DNA from: Neptunomonas concharum
Lineage (GTDB): Bacteria; Pseudomonadota; Gammaproteobacteria; Pseudomonadales; Balneatricaceae
Direction: 5' to 3'
Assembly: GCF_008630635.1 (NCBI RefSeq)
Contig: NZ_CP043869.1
Span: forward strand, 62,001 to 126,000
Length of the DNA: 64,000 bases
In this document: piece after piece, positions 8,689 to 17,605 of the stretch
Layout of the letters: every line of letters begins with the position of its first letter
Position numbering within the stretch: position 1 is the first letter of the stretch
Program-made: the position numbers and the translations under genes
Notes under the pieces: model-generated
What the model was told of the DNA's origin: nothing
Databases searched by the model: none
Seen by the model: the letters and a program-made list of their open reading frames with translations, nothing else

Positions 8689-9179
8689 TTCTCTACAGTG
8701 CTCTTTTGGCAATTTGGGCATAGCCCGGCTATTTCAACGATCTCGGTAGCAATTTTGAAGCCTATCTCATCAGCACGTTGATGAATGACCGAGGATATTT
8801 CGGGCGACTCCAGCTCTACAACGCTTTGGCACTGCGTACAGATTAAAAAGCTGTTGCTACATTGATGCTCAGGGTGGCTACAGCCAATAAATGCATTCAG
8901 CGAGGCGATCCGGTGTACCAGTCCCTGCTCTTGTAAAAAATCCAACGCCCGATAAACCGTTGGGGGGGCTGAATTAAAACCTGCTTCTGCCAGTGCGGGT
9001 AAAATTTCGTAAGCTCCCAAGGGTTTATGGCTTTGCCAAATGAGTTTCAGCACGAGCTCCCGAATAGGAGTTAATCGCAATTGTCGCTCACGACAAAGGG
9101 AGGCTGCATCATCCAGCGCTTGGTGGATGCAGCGTTCATGGTCGTGTTCTGGCGTAAAAGCAATTTCTGAGTTTGTCAT
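8685..9179 (-). CDS. zur: Zinc uptake regulator Zur (Fur family)
   Basis: 164 residues. The winged-helix part includes RLTPIRELVLKLIWQSHKPLG and PPTVYRALDFLQEQGLVHRI. The structural zinc site has two cysteine pairs, ICTQCQSV and LCPNCQKS, and the regulatory site contains a His/Cys-rich stretch GCSHPEHQC. Zur represses zinc uptake when zinc is sufficient. I prefer the ATG at 9177-9179 because the in-frame codon two residues upstream is TTG. A Zur-type palindrome lies in the short gap to divergent znuA. Confidence 0.93.
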   Translation of the reverse strand: MTNSEIAFTPEHDHERCIHQALDDAASLCRERQLRLTPIRELVLKLIWQSHKPLGAYEILPALAEAGFNSAPPTVYRALDFLQEQGLVHRIASLNAFIGCSHPEHQCSNSFLICTQCQSVVELESPEISSVIHQRADEIGFKIATEIVEIAGLCPNCQKSTVEK

Positions 9180-9198
9180 AGGCAAAAAAATAATATTT

Positions 9199-9213
9199 TG
9201 TTATATTGTAACA
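9199..9213. promoter_or_regulatory. Candidate Zur box between zur and znuA
   Basis: TGTTATATTGTAACA is an imperfect palindrome (TGTTA...TAACA) embedded in AT-rich sequence. It resembles the gammaproteobacterial Zur box (core TGTTATAnTATAACA). It sits 20 bases from the zur start and 24 bases from the znuA start, so one site could control both directions. Confidence 0.75.
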
Positions 9214-9236
9214 CTGTTTTAATTGGAAGGAACATC

Positions 9237-10130
9237 ATGAGAACGCTCGGCTTATTATTCTCTTTATTGTTAACGATGTCTGCACCTGTTTTTGCATCTG
9301 AATTTAGGGTGTTGGCAAGCATTACGCCGGTGCAACTCATCGCGTCTGAAGTGCTGGACGGCATCACGGTACCTGATAAGTTGCTCCCCCCTGGCGCGTC
9401 CCCTCATCAATATAGCTTAAAGCCGTCGGATGTGCGGCGCATACAGCAAGCAGATCTTGTACTCTGGGTTGGGCCGCAGTTGGAGAGATTTCTTGTTAAG
9501 TCTTTGCAGCAAACGGATGCAAAAGTATTAACTTTATTGGATGAAGAACATGAGGGTGAAGTCGAAGAGTCATCCCATGAGGGGCATGACCATCATGATG
9601 GCCATGATCATGGTGGTGTTGATCCACATATTTGGTTAGAGCCTTTTTATGTCCTTGAAGTCGCATCGATGGTTCGTGATGCCGCAGCAGCGGTCAAGCC
9701 AGAACATAAAGCACAGCTTGATGCCAATTATCAACGTTTTGCCAGTCGATTAATTGGACTGGATAAAACGCTGATGGCGCGCTTTATGCCTTTGTCAGAA
9801 CGAGGTTTTATTGTGTTTCATGATGCGTATGGGCGATTTGTCGAGCATTACCAGCTGCTGCAGTTGGATGCGATCACCATTAACCCATCAAGAAAGCCTG
9901 GTGCGAAACATCTTTCTGAATTACGTCAGCGAGTGATCGATAGCCAAGCGGTCTGTGTTTTTAGTGAGCCACAGTTTAGCTCTTCTGTGCTGGACGCGGT
10001 GACTGCAGGTTCTGAAGTTAAGGTTGTTGAACTAGATCCTCTCGGACAAAACATCGAGCCGCAGGCAGGGGCTTATACGGTTTTCTTGCAGCGTTTTGCG
10101 GATACAGTACATAGCTGTTTGGCGCCTTAA
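9237..10130 (+). CDS. znuA: Zinc ABC transporter periplasmic binding protein ZnuA
   Basis: 297 residues from the ATG at 9237, preceded by GGAAGG. The N-terminus is a signal peptide (LLFSLLLTMSAPVFA). The mature protein has the cluster A-1 fold, with a His/Asp-rich loop at about residues 112-128 (HEGHDHHDGHDHGGVDPH), which feeds zinc to the site, and FHDAYGRFV supplying another conserved His. It captures zinc in the periplasm for ZnuBC. It is divergent from the zur operon over a Zur box. Confidence 0.94.
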   Translation: MRTLGLLFSLLLTMSAPVFASEFRVLASITPVQLIASEVLDGITVPDKLLPPGASPHQYSLKPSDVRRIQQADLVLWVGPQLERFLVKSLQQTDAKVLTLLDEEHEGEVEESSHEGHDHHDGHDHGGVDPHIWLEPFYVLEVASMVRDAAAAVKPEHKAQLDANYQRFASRLIGLDKTLMARFMPLSERGFIVFHDAYGRFVEHYQLLQLDAITINPSRKPGAKHLSELRQRVIDSQAVCVFSEPQFSSSVLDAVTAGSEVKVVELDPLGQNIEPQAGAYTVFLQRFADTVHSCLAP

Positions 10131-10180
10131 GAGGCCATGGAAAGGGCATTTTGTTTTTTTCTTTGTGGTATAGAAATCGC

Positions 10181-10209
10181 TTCACAAAGGATAGGCAGAT
10201 CATTATAAT
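10181..10209 (+). promoter_or_regulatory. Sigma70 promoter of the tRNA-Leu pair
   Basis: TTCACA at 10181-10186 and TATAAT at 10204-10209 are separated by exactly 17 bases. A GC-rich discriminator (GCTGCCC) follows, as is common for stable-RNA promoters under stringent control. The first tRNA starts 16 bases after the -10. Confidence 0.7.
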
Positions 10210-10224
10210 GCTGCCCACTTTCGA

Positions 10225-10311
10225 GCAGATGTGGTGGAATTGGTAGACACGCTAGCTTCAGGTGCTAGTGCCTTCACGGGCGTGGGAGTTCGAGTCTCCC
10301 CATCTGCACCA
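10225..10311 (+). tRNA. tRNA-Leu (CAG), copy 1
   Basis: 87 bases including an encoded CCA. The acceptor stem pairs GCAGATG with CATCTGC. The anticodon arm is CTAGC-TTCAGGT-GCTAG, with anticodon CAG reading CUG. The long variable arm (GCCTTCACGGGC) and the T arm (GGGAGTTCGAGTCTCCC) are typical class II tRNA-Leu features. Confidence 0.96.
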
Positions 10312-10382
10312 ACCCTAAATTTTTAGGATTGGTGCTGAAAGTCATGTATACAGAGTATGCCCTCTATAACAGCATAGCCGAC

Positions 10383-10469
10383 GCAGATGTGGTGGAATTG
10401 GTAGACACGCTAGCTTCAGGTGCTAGTGCCTTCACGGGCGTGGGAGTTCGAGTCTCCCCATCTGCACCA
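10383..10469 (+). tRNA. tRNA-Leu (CAG), copy 2
   Basis: Identical over all 87 bases to copy 1 and separated from it by 71 bases. It again encodes CCA and has anticodon CAG. The pair looks like a tandem duplication; the 71-base spacer is not itself repeated. Confidence 0.96.
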
Positions 10470-10537
10470 ATCGGATTTCCTTTCTTTTTTCTTCCTTTTG
10501 TGTACTTCGCTGATTAAGCTCGGCTTTTTCGAGCGCG

Positions 10538-10562
10538 AAAAAAAAAACCGGGACAAGCCCGG
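10538..10562 (-). terminator. Intrinsic terminator of the 42-residue gene
   Basis: Read on the minus strand, a CCGGGC-TTGT-CCCGG stem is followed by ten T residues. It lies 24 bases after the stop of the small ORF at 10586-10714 and supports that ORF being a real independent gene. Confidence 0.75.
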
Positions 10563-10585
10563 CTGCAGGGTGGGTGCATAAACCG

Positions 10586-10714
10586 TTATTGCATTAGCAA
10601 AGCAATCTGTACGATAGCGGGTAAGATCGCGATCACGAGTCCACCCAGTACCATTAAAATAGAAGGAACAACCCCAATAACTTCAACGCCTTGCTCTTCG
10701 TGTGCATATGACAT
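10586..10714 (-). CDS. 42-residue single-pass membrane peptide, unknown
   Basis: A short ORF starting MSYAHEEQGVEVIGVVPSIL, with one long hydrophobic stretch from about residue 12 to the end (including IAILPAIVQIALLMQ). A GGAGA ribosome site lies about 8 bases before the ATG and a good terminator follows the stop, so the ORF is framed as a gene. It is monocistronic and divergent from pqqA. I do not recognise the family. The position suggests either an alcohol-oxidation accessory peptide or an unrelated small membrane protein; nothing in the sequence decides this. Confidence 0.6.
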   Translation of the reverse strand: MSYAHEEQGVEVIGVVPSILMVLGGLVIAILPAIVQIALLMQ

Positions 10715-11037
10715 GATGGTATCTCCGAAATAGTGTGTTGCTTTGAACGTTGCAACGCTAATGCCAACTATGGCTTGATATTGCTAATATGTTGTATTAG
10801 AAACGGTTTTTCGTGGGGTATGACGGGGTGGTATAAGTGCTTTATATATGAGTGCTGATTTTGGCTGTCATTTTTGGCGATATGTGACATTTTTCGTTAT
10901 TTGGCCATTAAGATGATTTTATACGACCAAAAAATCAAATTTTTCGTTCCAAAGTACCATATTTACTCCGTAATACCTCTCCTATGATCGTAGAAGTCTT
11001 CGGACATTCCCGAATAACAACAACTGAGGTATTCATC
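10715..11037. promoter_or_regulatory. Divergent control region upstream of pqqA
   Basis: 323 bases without an ORF between the 42-residue gene and pqqA. It is AT-rich, with several TTTTTCG stretches (TTTTTCGTGG, ATTTTTCGTT, AATTTTTCGT) of unknown meaning. The last 40 bases hold the dyad at 10999-11014. No clear sigma70 pair is evident for pqqA, consistent with an activated promoter. Confidence 0.45.
10999..11014 (+). promoter_or_regulatory. Dyad element upstream of pqqA
   Basis: TTCGGACATTCCCGAA, arms TTCGG and CCGAA, lies 23 bases before the pqqA ATG. A related and more perfect dyad precedes the quinoprotein dehydrogenase gene (53276-53294), and the core GGGATAAATTCCC is found between porin and ercA (20655-20667). 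The shared half is ATTCCCG. It may be an activator site or part of the core promoter. Confidence 0.4.
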
Positions 11038-11109
11038 ATGTGGACTAAGCCAGCTTATCAAGATCTGCGCATCGGCTTCGAAGTAACAATGTACTTCGCT
11101 AACCGATAA
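11038..11109 (+). CDS. pqqA: PQQ precursor peptide PqqA
   Basis: 23 residues: [23 protein letters not shown]. Glu15 and Tyr19 in the E-V-T-x-Y motif are the residues that are cross-linked by PqqE and become the PQQ skeleton. The length and sequence are typical for the family. The ribosome site is a weak GAGG about 10 bases before the ATG. It is the first gene of pqqABCDE and is followed by a stem-loop that probably sets its excess over the downstream genes. Confidence 0.97.
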   Translation: MWTKPAYQDLRIGFEVTMYFANR

Positions 11110-11117
11110 GCTCAGGT

Positions 11118-11136
11118 GCTTTGGGCTACCCAAAGC
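11118..11136 (+). promoter_or_regulatory. Stem-loop in the pqqA-pqqB gap
   Basis: GCTTTGGG-CTA-CCCAAAGC is a perfect 8-bp stem 9 bases after the pqqA stop. It has no T run, so it is more likely an attenuator or a 3' stabiliser of the short pqqA message than a full terminator. A direct repeat CCGGTGCCG occurs twice just after it. Confidence 0.45.
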
Positions 11137-11224
11137 GCTACGGCCGGTGCCGGGTTCATGCTCCCCGGTGCCGAGCTCGCACCATAATAATAACGATTAC
11201 TCTCTTCTGAGCACTGAGTCTTTT

Positions 11225-12145
11225 ATGAAAATACAGGTTTTAGGTTCTGCCGCGGGTGGCGGTTTTCCACAATGGAACTGTAATTGTCGCAACTGCAAAG
11301 GGTTTCGAGATGGAACGCTTAATGCGAAAGCGCGCACACAGTCGTCCATCGCTGTCAGTGTGAACGGTGAGGATTGGATATTATTTAATACATCCCCTGA
11401 CATTCTTGCCCAATTGGCTGCCTTTGCGCCAATGCAGCCAGCACGCCAGATTCGTGATACAGGAATTGCGGCCATTGTCTTTATGGATAGCCAGATAGAC
11501 CACACTACCGGTTTGTTAATGCTTCGCGAAGGTTGCCCTCATGAGGTTTGGTGCACAGATATGGTGTATCAAGACCTGACGAGCGGCTTTCCCGTTTTTA
11601 ATATGTTGACCCATTGGAATGGCGGTATTAAGCGGAATCGAATCTCTGTGGAGCCTGGCGAAAATAGCTTTGTCGTGCCGCAAGTACCGGAGTTGAAGCT
11701 GACGGCAATCCCGCTACGCAGTAGTGCGCCGCCCTATTCACCCCATCGCAATGATCCTCACCCTGGGGATAATATCGGTATTCTCATAGAAGATACTCGA
11801 ACGGGTAAAACGCTATTTTATGCACCTGGATTAGGCAAGATTGATCCTCATTTGGATCCGATGATGTCAAATGCGGATTGCCTGCTGGTGGATGGCACGC
11901 TCTGGTCTGAGGATGAAATGATTACCGCAGGTGTCGGCGATAAACTAGGTGTCACCATGGGGCATCTCCCCCAATCAGGTGAGGGAGGCATGATTGAGTA
12001 TCTGGACACGCTGGCTAAGCCTCGCAAGATACTTATCCACATCAATAATACCAATCCGATCTTAGATGAAGACTCTGCTGAGCGCCAAGAGGTAGAAGCG
12101 CATGGTATTGAAATCGCCTATGATGGAATGAGTATCGAGCTGTAG
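11225..12145 (+). CDS. pqqB: PQQ biosynthesis protein PqqB (MBL fold)
   Basis: 306 residues from the ATG at 11225 ([20 protein letters not shown]), the canonical PqqB start; the longer reading upstream is an artefact. It is a metallo-beta-lactamase-fold protein and the family has been shown to hydroxylate the tyrosine of the processed PqqA dipeptide. The motif [17 protein letters not shown] replaces the usual HxHxDH, as is normal in PqqB. The conserved C-C motif CNCRNCKG near the N-terminus binds a structural zinc. Confidence 0.96.
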   Translation: MKIQVLGSAAGGGFPQWNCNCRNCKGFRDGTLNAKARTQSSIAVSVNGEDWILFNTSPDILAQLAAFAPMQPARQIRDTGIAAIVFMDSQIDHTTGLLMLREGCPHEVWCTDMVYQDLTSGFPVFNMLTHWNGGIKRNRISVEPGENSFVVPQVPELKLTAIPLRSSAPPYSPHRNDPHPGDNIGILIEDTRTGKTLFYAPGLGKIDPHLDPMMSNADCLLVDGTLWSEDEMITAGVGDKLGVTMGHLPQSGEGGMIEYLDTLAKPRKILIHINNTNPILDEDSAERQEVEAHGIEIAYDGMSIEL

Positions 12146-12153
12146 GTGATGCT

Positions 12154-12918
12154 ATGAATAGTCCACAAACACTGCCGCCAATGACGCGCGAGGCATTTGA
12201 AACCGCCTTACGTGCCAAGGGTAACTTTTACCATACGCAGCATCCTTACCACGTCGCTATGTATGAGGGACGTTGCACACCAGAGCAGATTCGTGGTTGG
12301 GTTGCTAATCGTTTTTACTACCAGATCAGTATTCCGATTAAAGATGCTGCGATCATGGCAAACTGCCCTGATCGGGATGCTCGTCGCCAATGGGTGCAAC
12401 GTATTCTCGATCATGACGGATATGAGGGTGCTGAGGGCGGTATAGAAGCTTGGCTGCGTTTGGGTGAATCTGTCGGTCTCACCCGTGAGGAGATTTTGTC
12501 AGAAGAGCATGTGCTGCCGGGTGTTCGCTTTGCCGTCGATGCCTATGTGAATTTTGCTCGTCGAGCGACGTGGAAAGAGGCGGCGAGTTCATCATTAACT
12601 GAACTGTTTGCACCGACTATTCATCAGAACCGTCTTGATACTTGGCCCACTCATTATCCGTGGATAAAAGCAGATGGCTATCAGTATTTTAGAAATCGTT
12701 TAACCGAAGCACGCCGGGATGTTGAACACGGTCTACAAATTACACTGGATCACTACACCACCCGAGAACAGCAGGATCGAATGTTAGAGATTCTGCAGTT
12801 TAAGCTGGATGTGCTCTGGAGCATGCTGGATGCAATGACGATGGCTTATGAGCTGAAGCGTCCTCCTTACCATACCGTGACGGACCAGCGAGTTTACCAT
12901 CGAGGGCTATCGGTATGA
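12154..12918 (+). CDS. pqqC: Pyrroloquinoline-quinone synthase PqqC
   Basis: 254 residues, the normal length. It catalyses the last ring closure and eight-electron oxidation to PQQ without a metal. Conserved segments include [38 protein letters not shown] and ILDHDG. The stop overlaps the pqqD ATG by four bases (ATGA), which indicates translational coupling. Confidence 0.97.
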   Translation: MNSPQTLPPMTREAFETALRAKGNFYHTQHPYHVAMYEGRCTPEQIRGWVANRFYYQISIPIKDAAIMANCPDRDARRQWVQRILDHDGYEGAEGGIEAWLRLGESVGLTREEILSEEHVLPGVRFAVDAYVNFARRATWKEAASSSLTELFAPTIHQNRLDTWPTHYPWIKADGYQYFRNRLTEARRDVEHGLQITLDHYTTREQQDRMLEILQFKLDVLWSMLDAMTMAYELKRPPYHTVTDQRVYHRGLSV

Positions 12919-13190
12919 TTGCTCACGATATGGTGCCTGCGCTGGAGAAAATGTTCCGTTTTCAGTGGGAAGAAGCGCAGCAAAGCTACGTGCTTTTATA
13001 TCCAGAAGGGATGGTGAAGCTCAATGGTCCTGCGGGCGAAATTCTCGCCTTAGTTGATGGGCACAGATGCGTTTCCGATATCATTTCTCACCTAGATCAG
13101 CAGTACCCGGATGCGGGCGGTGTTGAAGCCGACGTTATCGCCTTTATGGAAGATGCGATTGTCCAGCGTTGGATTCGGAGTAGTGTATGA
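12915..13190 (+). CDS. pqqD: PQQ peptide chaperone PqqD
   Basis: 91 residues with the RRE fold: [20 protein letters not shown] is the characteristic beta hairpin and helix. PqqD binds PqqA and delivers it to PqqE. The ATG overlaps the pqqC stop and the TGA overlaps the pqqE start (ATGA), so C, D and E form a tightly coupled unit. Confidence 0.95.
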   Translation: MIAHDMVPALEKMFRFQWEEAQQSYVLLYPEGMVKLNGPAGEILALVDGHRCVSDIISHLDQQYPDAGGVEADVIAFMEDAIVQRWIRSSV

Positions 13191-14341
13191 GCGGTAGCTG
13201 CCAACAACCGGGCTATCGGCCGCAAACCCCTTCTCATGGGCAACCCCTATGGTTGTTAGCGGAACTCACGTATAAGTGCCCGCTACAGTGTCCGTATTGT
13301 GCTAACCCAAAGGACTTTGCCGACTTCAGCACAGAGCTAACCACTGATGAGTGGTTGAGAGTATTTGAAGAGGGGCGAAAGCTCGGCGCAGTGCAGCTAG
13401 GCTTTTCTGGTGGTGAGCCTTTGGTCAGACAGGACTTAATCACCCTGATTAGTGAAGCACGCAAAATGGGGTACTACACAAACCTGATTACCTCTGGTGT
13501 CGGCTTAAATGAGCACAAAGTAGCCTCTTTTCGTGAGGCGGGGCTGGATCATATTCAGGTCAGTTTTCAGGCCAGCGACGAAAGTGTCAATAACATGTTG
13601 GCAGGTTCAGAGAAGGCGTTTCAGCAAAAGTTAAAAATGGCCAGAGAGGTTAAAGCGCAAGGCTATCCGATGGTGCTGAACTTTGTTACGCATCGACATA
13701 ACATCGACCGGATTGATCGAATTATCGAGCTGTGTGTGGAGCTGGAGGCCGATTATGTAGAATTAGCGACCTGCCAGTATTATGGTTGGGCCTTTGAAAA
13801 CAGAGAGCAGCTAATGCCTTCCCGTGCGCAACTAGAGCGGGCAGAGCGGATCACCAATGAATATCGAGAAAAGTTAGCAGCGCAAGGTCACCCCATCAAG
13901 TTGATATTCGTCACCCCTGACTATTATGAAGAGCGCCCTAAGCCGTGTATGAACGGCTGGGGACAAGTCTTCCTGACGGTGACTCCCGATGGTCAAGCGC
14001 TGCCTTGTCATAGCGCTCGAATGTTGCCCATTGAGTTTCCTAATGTGAGGCAGCACGCTTTGGATCATATTTGGAACGAGTCCTTCGGTTTTAATCATTT
14101 TCGTGGTTATGACTGGATGCAAGAGCCTTGTCGTTCCTGCGATGAGAAAGAGAAAGATTTTGGCGGCTGCCGCTGTCAGGCGTATATGTTGACCGGCGAT
14201 GCCTGCAATGCAGACCCTGTTTGTAGTAAATCTGAGCACCACGGGTTGATCGTAGCCGCTCGCGAAGAGGCGGAAGCGCCTACTGATAAACCGCTTCTAT
14301 TTCGCAACGAGCGTAATTCTCGTGTGTTCTGTAAAAGCTGA
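13187..14341 (+). CDS. pqqE: PQQ biosynthesis radical SAM enzyme PqqE
   Basis: 384 residues. The radical-SAM [4Fe-4S] site is CPLQCPYC with cysteines at residues 31, 35 and 38. The C-terminal SPASM domain shows [18 protein letters not shown], and [18 protein letters not shown]. It forms the Glu-Tyr carbon-carbon bond in PqqA. A C-terminal extension after the last cluster (about 30 residues, ending RNSRVFCKS) is a little longer than usual. Its stop is overlapped by the likely GTG start of the peptidase downstream. Confidence 0.96.
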   Translation: MSGSCQQPGYRPQTPSHGQPLWLLAELTYKCPLQCPYCANPKDFADFSTELTTDEWLRVFEEGRKLGAVQLGFSGGEPLVRQDLITLISEARKMGYYTNLITSGVGLNEHKVASFREAGLDHIQVSFQASDESVNNMLAGSEKAFQQKLKMAREVKAQGYPMVLNFVTHRHNIDRIDRIIELCVELEADYVELATCQYYGWAFENREQLMPSRAQLERAERITNEYREKLAAQGHPIKLIFVTPDYYEERPKPCMNGWGQVFLTVTPDGQALPCHSARMLPIEFPNVRQHALDHIWNESFGFNHFRGYDWMQEPCRSCDEKEKDFGGCRCQAYMLTGDACNADPVCSKSEHHGLIVAAREEAEAPTDKPLLFRNERNSRVFCKS

Positions 14342-16181
14342 GACTGCCGCTGCGCCTCTCAGTGCTTTAACCGCTGTTTCGGGTATGAAAGAGTATGCTC
14401 AATTGGCAGTTGGCGCTGAGGGTGATCTTTATTGGGTAGAGTATCGCCCTGACCTTGGTGGACGGAATCTCTTGGTGCGTCACCAATCGGGTTTTTCTCA
14501 AACATTGACCCCAGAAGGTTTTAGCGTGGCTAGCCGGGTGCATGAGTATGGTGGCTTAAGCTGGTGTCTAATCGGTGTCGACTCATGGGTATTTGTCAAT
14601 CAATCTGATCAGCAGTTATACCTTCAATCCCTCAATCATTTAAGCCCTGCGCCACTGACTAACCTTATTGATGTTCGCTATGGTGCGCCGGTACATGATC
14701 GGTACCATCATCGTGTGTTGGTAGTGGAAGAGGATCATCGCGGTGATGATGTGATTAATCGTTTGGTAGCAATTAATCTGCAAAACGGTCATCGGCACGT
14801 GCTGCATGAGGGTGAAGATTTCTACAGTGCGCCAGTTCTATCGGCGTCAGGTAAGCGGTGCCTTTGTGTCACTTGGAATCATCCCTATCAGCCATGGATA
14901 GCAACGAAGCTATTGAGTTTGTGGTTTGATGATGGTGGTAATGTAGAGCAAGCGGCATGGCTCTTGGGTGAGCATGATGATCAATCCATTATCCACCCAA
15001 GTTTTGATTCGACCGGTAGGGTTATAGCAATCTCTGACGAATCTGGATGGTGGAATTTATGCCGGTTCAATGAAGAAGAGCACACTTGGGAGCCTCTGTG
15101 GTCCGTTCAAGCGGATTGCGCGACAGCACCTTGGCAGTTGGGTGGGAAGCCTTATCAGATTGTGGGTGAGGATATTTTCATCGCAAGACTGCATCGAGGG
15201 GCAATGGCGCTTTTACGTATACATCAGGGAGAGCCTGTACAAGCGTATGCTGCCGAGTACACGCACTTTCGGGGGTGGAGTGCGGATAGTGGCCATCTCT
15301 ATATGGTTGTTGCTTCCCCAACCTGTCTACCTAAGATCGTCTCTATTGATATTGCGACAGGCGCTATTGCAGAGATTGCTCCTTCTGCGATGGCAATCTC
15401 GCCTATCAGTGAGCCACAGTATTTAACCTTTCCGGTAGCAGGTGAGGAAGCATATGGCTATTTTTATCCTGCTAACACTCACGATAGTCAACCATCACCG
15501 GTTGTGTTTTTCTTGCATGGTGGGCCAACCGCCTGTAGCTATCCTGTTTTGAATCCACGTATTCAGTATTGGACGCAACAGGGTTTTGCTGTGCTGGATT
15601 TAAATTACCGAGGTAGTAGCGGTTACGGTCGAGCCTATCGTATGAAGCTCCATAAAGCGTGGGGGCAGGTGGAGGTAGACGATGCGTTGGCTGCACTGGC
15701 GTATCTGATTGAGCGGCGCTTGGTCGATCCTGACAGCGCGTTTATACGAGGTAGCAGTGCGGGTGGATTTACGGCTTTGATGGCTTTGGCTTTTGGAGAT
15801 CAGTTTGCAGCAGGGGCAAGCCTTTATGGGGTAACTGACCCGCTGGTTTTAGCAAAAGGAACTCATAAGTTTGAATCCCATTATCTTAGCTGGCTTATGG
15901 GTGATCCTGAAACAGAGCGTGAGAACTATCACGCGCGGGCCCCTATCCATCATGTAGAGCGTATCAATAAGCCTGTTATCTTCTTTCAGGGTGGGCAGGA
16001 TAAAGTGGTGCTGCCTGAGCAGACCGAGCGCCTTGTAAAGGCGCTACAGGAGAAACAGGCGGATGTTGAATGTTATATCTATGACGATGAAGCCCATGGT
16101 TTTCGTGATGCGAGTAACCTTGCTGATGCTTTAGAAAAGGAGCTGAAGTTTTATCGTAAAATTATCAGCTCATCTTCTTAA
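14322..16181 (+). CDS. S9 family prolyl oligopeptidase-type peptidase, PQQ-linked
   Basis: 619 residues: an N-terminal beta-propeller (about 1-370) and a C-terminal alpha/beta hydrolase. The nucleophile elbow GSSAGG has Ser at about residue 479, with Asp in GGQDKVV and His in DEAHGF. No signal peptide is evident, so it is probably cytoplasmic. In Pseudomonas aeruginosa the gene after pqqE (PA1990, called pqqH) is the same type. The most upstream start is GTG at 14322, overlapping pqqE by 20 bases. No M16-type PqqF is present in the window, so this enzyme could take part in trimming PqqA; that is inference. Confidence 0.85.
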   Translation: MCSVKAETAAAPLSALTAVSGMKEYAQLAVGAEGDLYWVEYRPDLGGRNLLVRHQSGFSQTLTPEGFSVASRVHEYGGLSWCLIGVDSWVFVNQSDQQLYLQSLNHLSPAPLTNLIDVRYGAPVHDRYHHRVLVVEEDHRGDDVINRLVAINLQNGHRHVLHEGEDFYSAPVLSASGKRCLCVTWNHPYQPWIATKLLSLWFDDGGNVEQAAWLLGEHDDQSIIHPSFDSTGRVIAISDESGWWNLCRFNEEEHTWEPLWSVQADCATAPWQLGGKPYQIVGEDIFIARLHRGAMALLRIHQGEPVQAYAAEYTHFRGWSADSGHLYMVVASPTCLPKIVSIDIATGAIAEIAPSAMAISPISEPQYLTFPVAGEEAYGYFYPANTHDSQPSPVVFFLHGGPTACSYPVLNPRIQYWTQQGFAVLDLNYRGSSGYGRAYRMKLHKAWGQVEVDDALAALAYLIERRLVDPDSAFIRGSSAGGFTALMALAFGDQFAAGASLYGVTDPLVLAKGTHKFESHYLSWLMGDPETERENYHARAPIHHVERINKPVIFFQGGQDKVVLPEQTERLVKALQEKQADVECYIYDDEAHGFRDASNLADALEKELKFYRKIISSSS

Positions 16182-17424
16182 GATAGTTACTCACCATCTG
16201 TTTAAATGCCTTCCGATCCTTACCTTCTATTTCCGTCATAATAGGTATATCAGCACTCATCGCATTGACGGGCCGATTGTTAATATGCAGCTCATAGTGC
16301 AGATGAGCCCCGGTTGAGCGGCCAGAGTTCCCTGAGAGTGCAATTTTTTGACCACGAGAGACACTTTGCCCTTTGCGTACTAACGCTTTCTTTAAATGCA
16401 GATAACGGGTTTGGTATTTTTGCCCATGTTTTATCTTTATATAAAGGCCAGCGTAGGCATGCTTTTTCACTTCGGTAACGACACCATCGCCTGTAGATAG
16501 CACCGGTGTGCCAATAGGTGTGCCAAAGTCAGTACCGTTGTGAGGACGAATTAAGCGGGTAACTGGGTGGCGGCGTCGTGGATTGAAGTTAGAGGTAATG
16601 CGGTATTTTTTCGCCAGAGGAAAGCGAGAGAATGCGCGCTCTAGGCCAACACCGTTTTTGTCATAGTAGCTATCGTTATAGAGAAAAGCGGTGATCTCGC
16701 GTTTTTGATTTAAAATACGAATACCTTCTACACGGGTTTCGCCTGTTTCCAGCCCTTTTACCATCTGCTTGGAGCGGATAATCTGAAAGCTATCCCCCAG
16801 TCTGAATCCTTTATTAAAGTTGATCTTCTCTTTGAGTAAAGAAGACAGCTCCATAATCTCGCCTGCGTTGAGCCCTGCACGTTGAGCTGAGAGATAAAAG
16901 CTGCCTTTTACATCTCCGGTTAGTGTCTCTTGCTGCCAAGTGCCAGGTAGCAATACCTCTTTATATTCAAAGCCACCTCCGTCTATGCGCTGGTAAGTAA
17001 CTTTATGAGCTAGGTTAAACTCTATTTCTAAACGCTCTAGCTGTTGTCGGTCATGGCTCATCCAGAACCTTAAGTGGTGTCCTGGACGGAGGGTGTCCAA
17101 AGCTAAAATCGCCAAATCTGTTTCCAGAATCTCATACATGGTGGATTGAGGAATGCGCACCTGATCAAAAATGTAACCGAGGGTGTCGCCCTTAGCGATG
17201 GTATAAAAGTAATCTTCAAGTGCTAACGTTGAGCTGTTAGGAGCCTCCTCTAACAAGTCAGAGGGAGTGGTGGTTATATTAGGAAACGTTAGGGTGACGG
17301 GAGAATTTCGTTCTCCGGTAAAAAGGATAAAGAGTACTAAAGCGGTTAGTACTAATGATAAAACTTTGTGAAAAGAGGGTAGCCGGGACCAGAAAAGATC
17401 GGCATACATAATAATCTGGCGCAT
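16165..17424 (-). CDS. M23 family murein endopeptidase with OapA/LysM-like N-terminus
   Basis: 419 residues. A membrane anchor lies at about 20-37 (KVLSLVLTALVLFILF). An OapA/LysM-like region (KGDTLGYIFDQVRIP) follows, then the LytM catalytic domain with HNGTDF (HxxxD), and HLHYELHINNRPVNA with the second HxH. The ligands match active MepM-type D,D-endopeptidases that open cross-links in the periplasm. The 3' end overlaps the convergent S9 gene by 17 bases. An alternative ATG five codons inside is possible. Confidence 0.9.
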   Translation of the reverse strand: MRQIIMYADLFWSRLPSFHKVLSLVLTALVLFILFTGERNSPVTLTFPNITTTPSDLLEEAPNSSTLALEDYFYTIAKGDTLGYIFDQVRIPQSTMYEILETDLAILALDTLRPGHHLRFWMSHDRQQLERLEIEFNLAHKVTYQRIDGGGFEYKEVLLPGTWQQETLTGDVKGSFYLSAQRAGLNAGEIMELSSLLKEKINFNKGFRLGDSFQIIRSKQMVKGLETGETRVEGIRILNQKREITAFLYNDSYYDKNGVGLERAFSRFPLAKKYRITSNFNPRRRHPVTRLIRPHNGTDFGTPIGTPVLSTGDGVVTEVKKHAYAGLYIKIKHGQKYQTRYLHLKKALVRKGQSVSRGQKIALSGNSGRSTGAHLHYELHINNRPVNAMSADIPIMTEIEGKDRKAFKQMVSNYLKKMS

Positions 17425-17605
17425 GAGACCCGAAACCGTGAAATGCTGTATATAAGCGGGCTAAGGTAGCTGATTGTGGACACGATGCCAAGTTGCAACG
17501 ATGATTATTCTTTCATATCTGGCGAGGTGATGGGCTTGGGCGCTTTAAAAGCAAGGCATGTTCGCGCAAAATACCGAACAATACAGAGATATTAGCGACA
17601 ATTTA

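Noticed and set aside
10329-10517. A 62-codon plus-strand ORF
   Set aside because: It is mostly the second tRNA-Leu read as protein.
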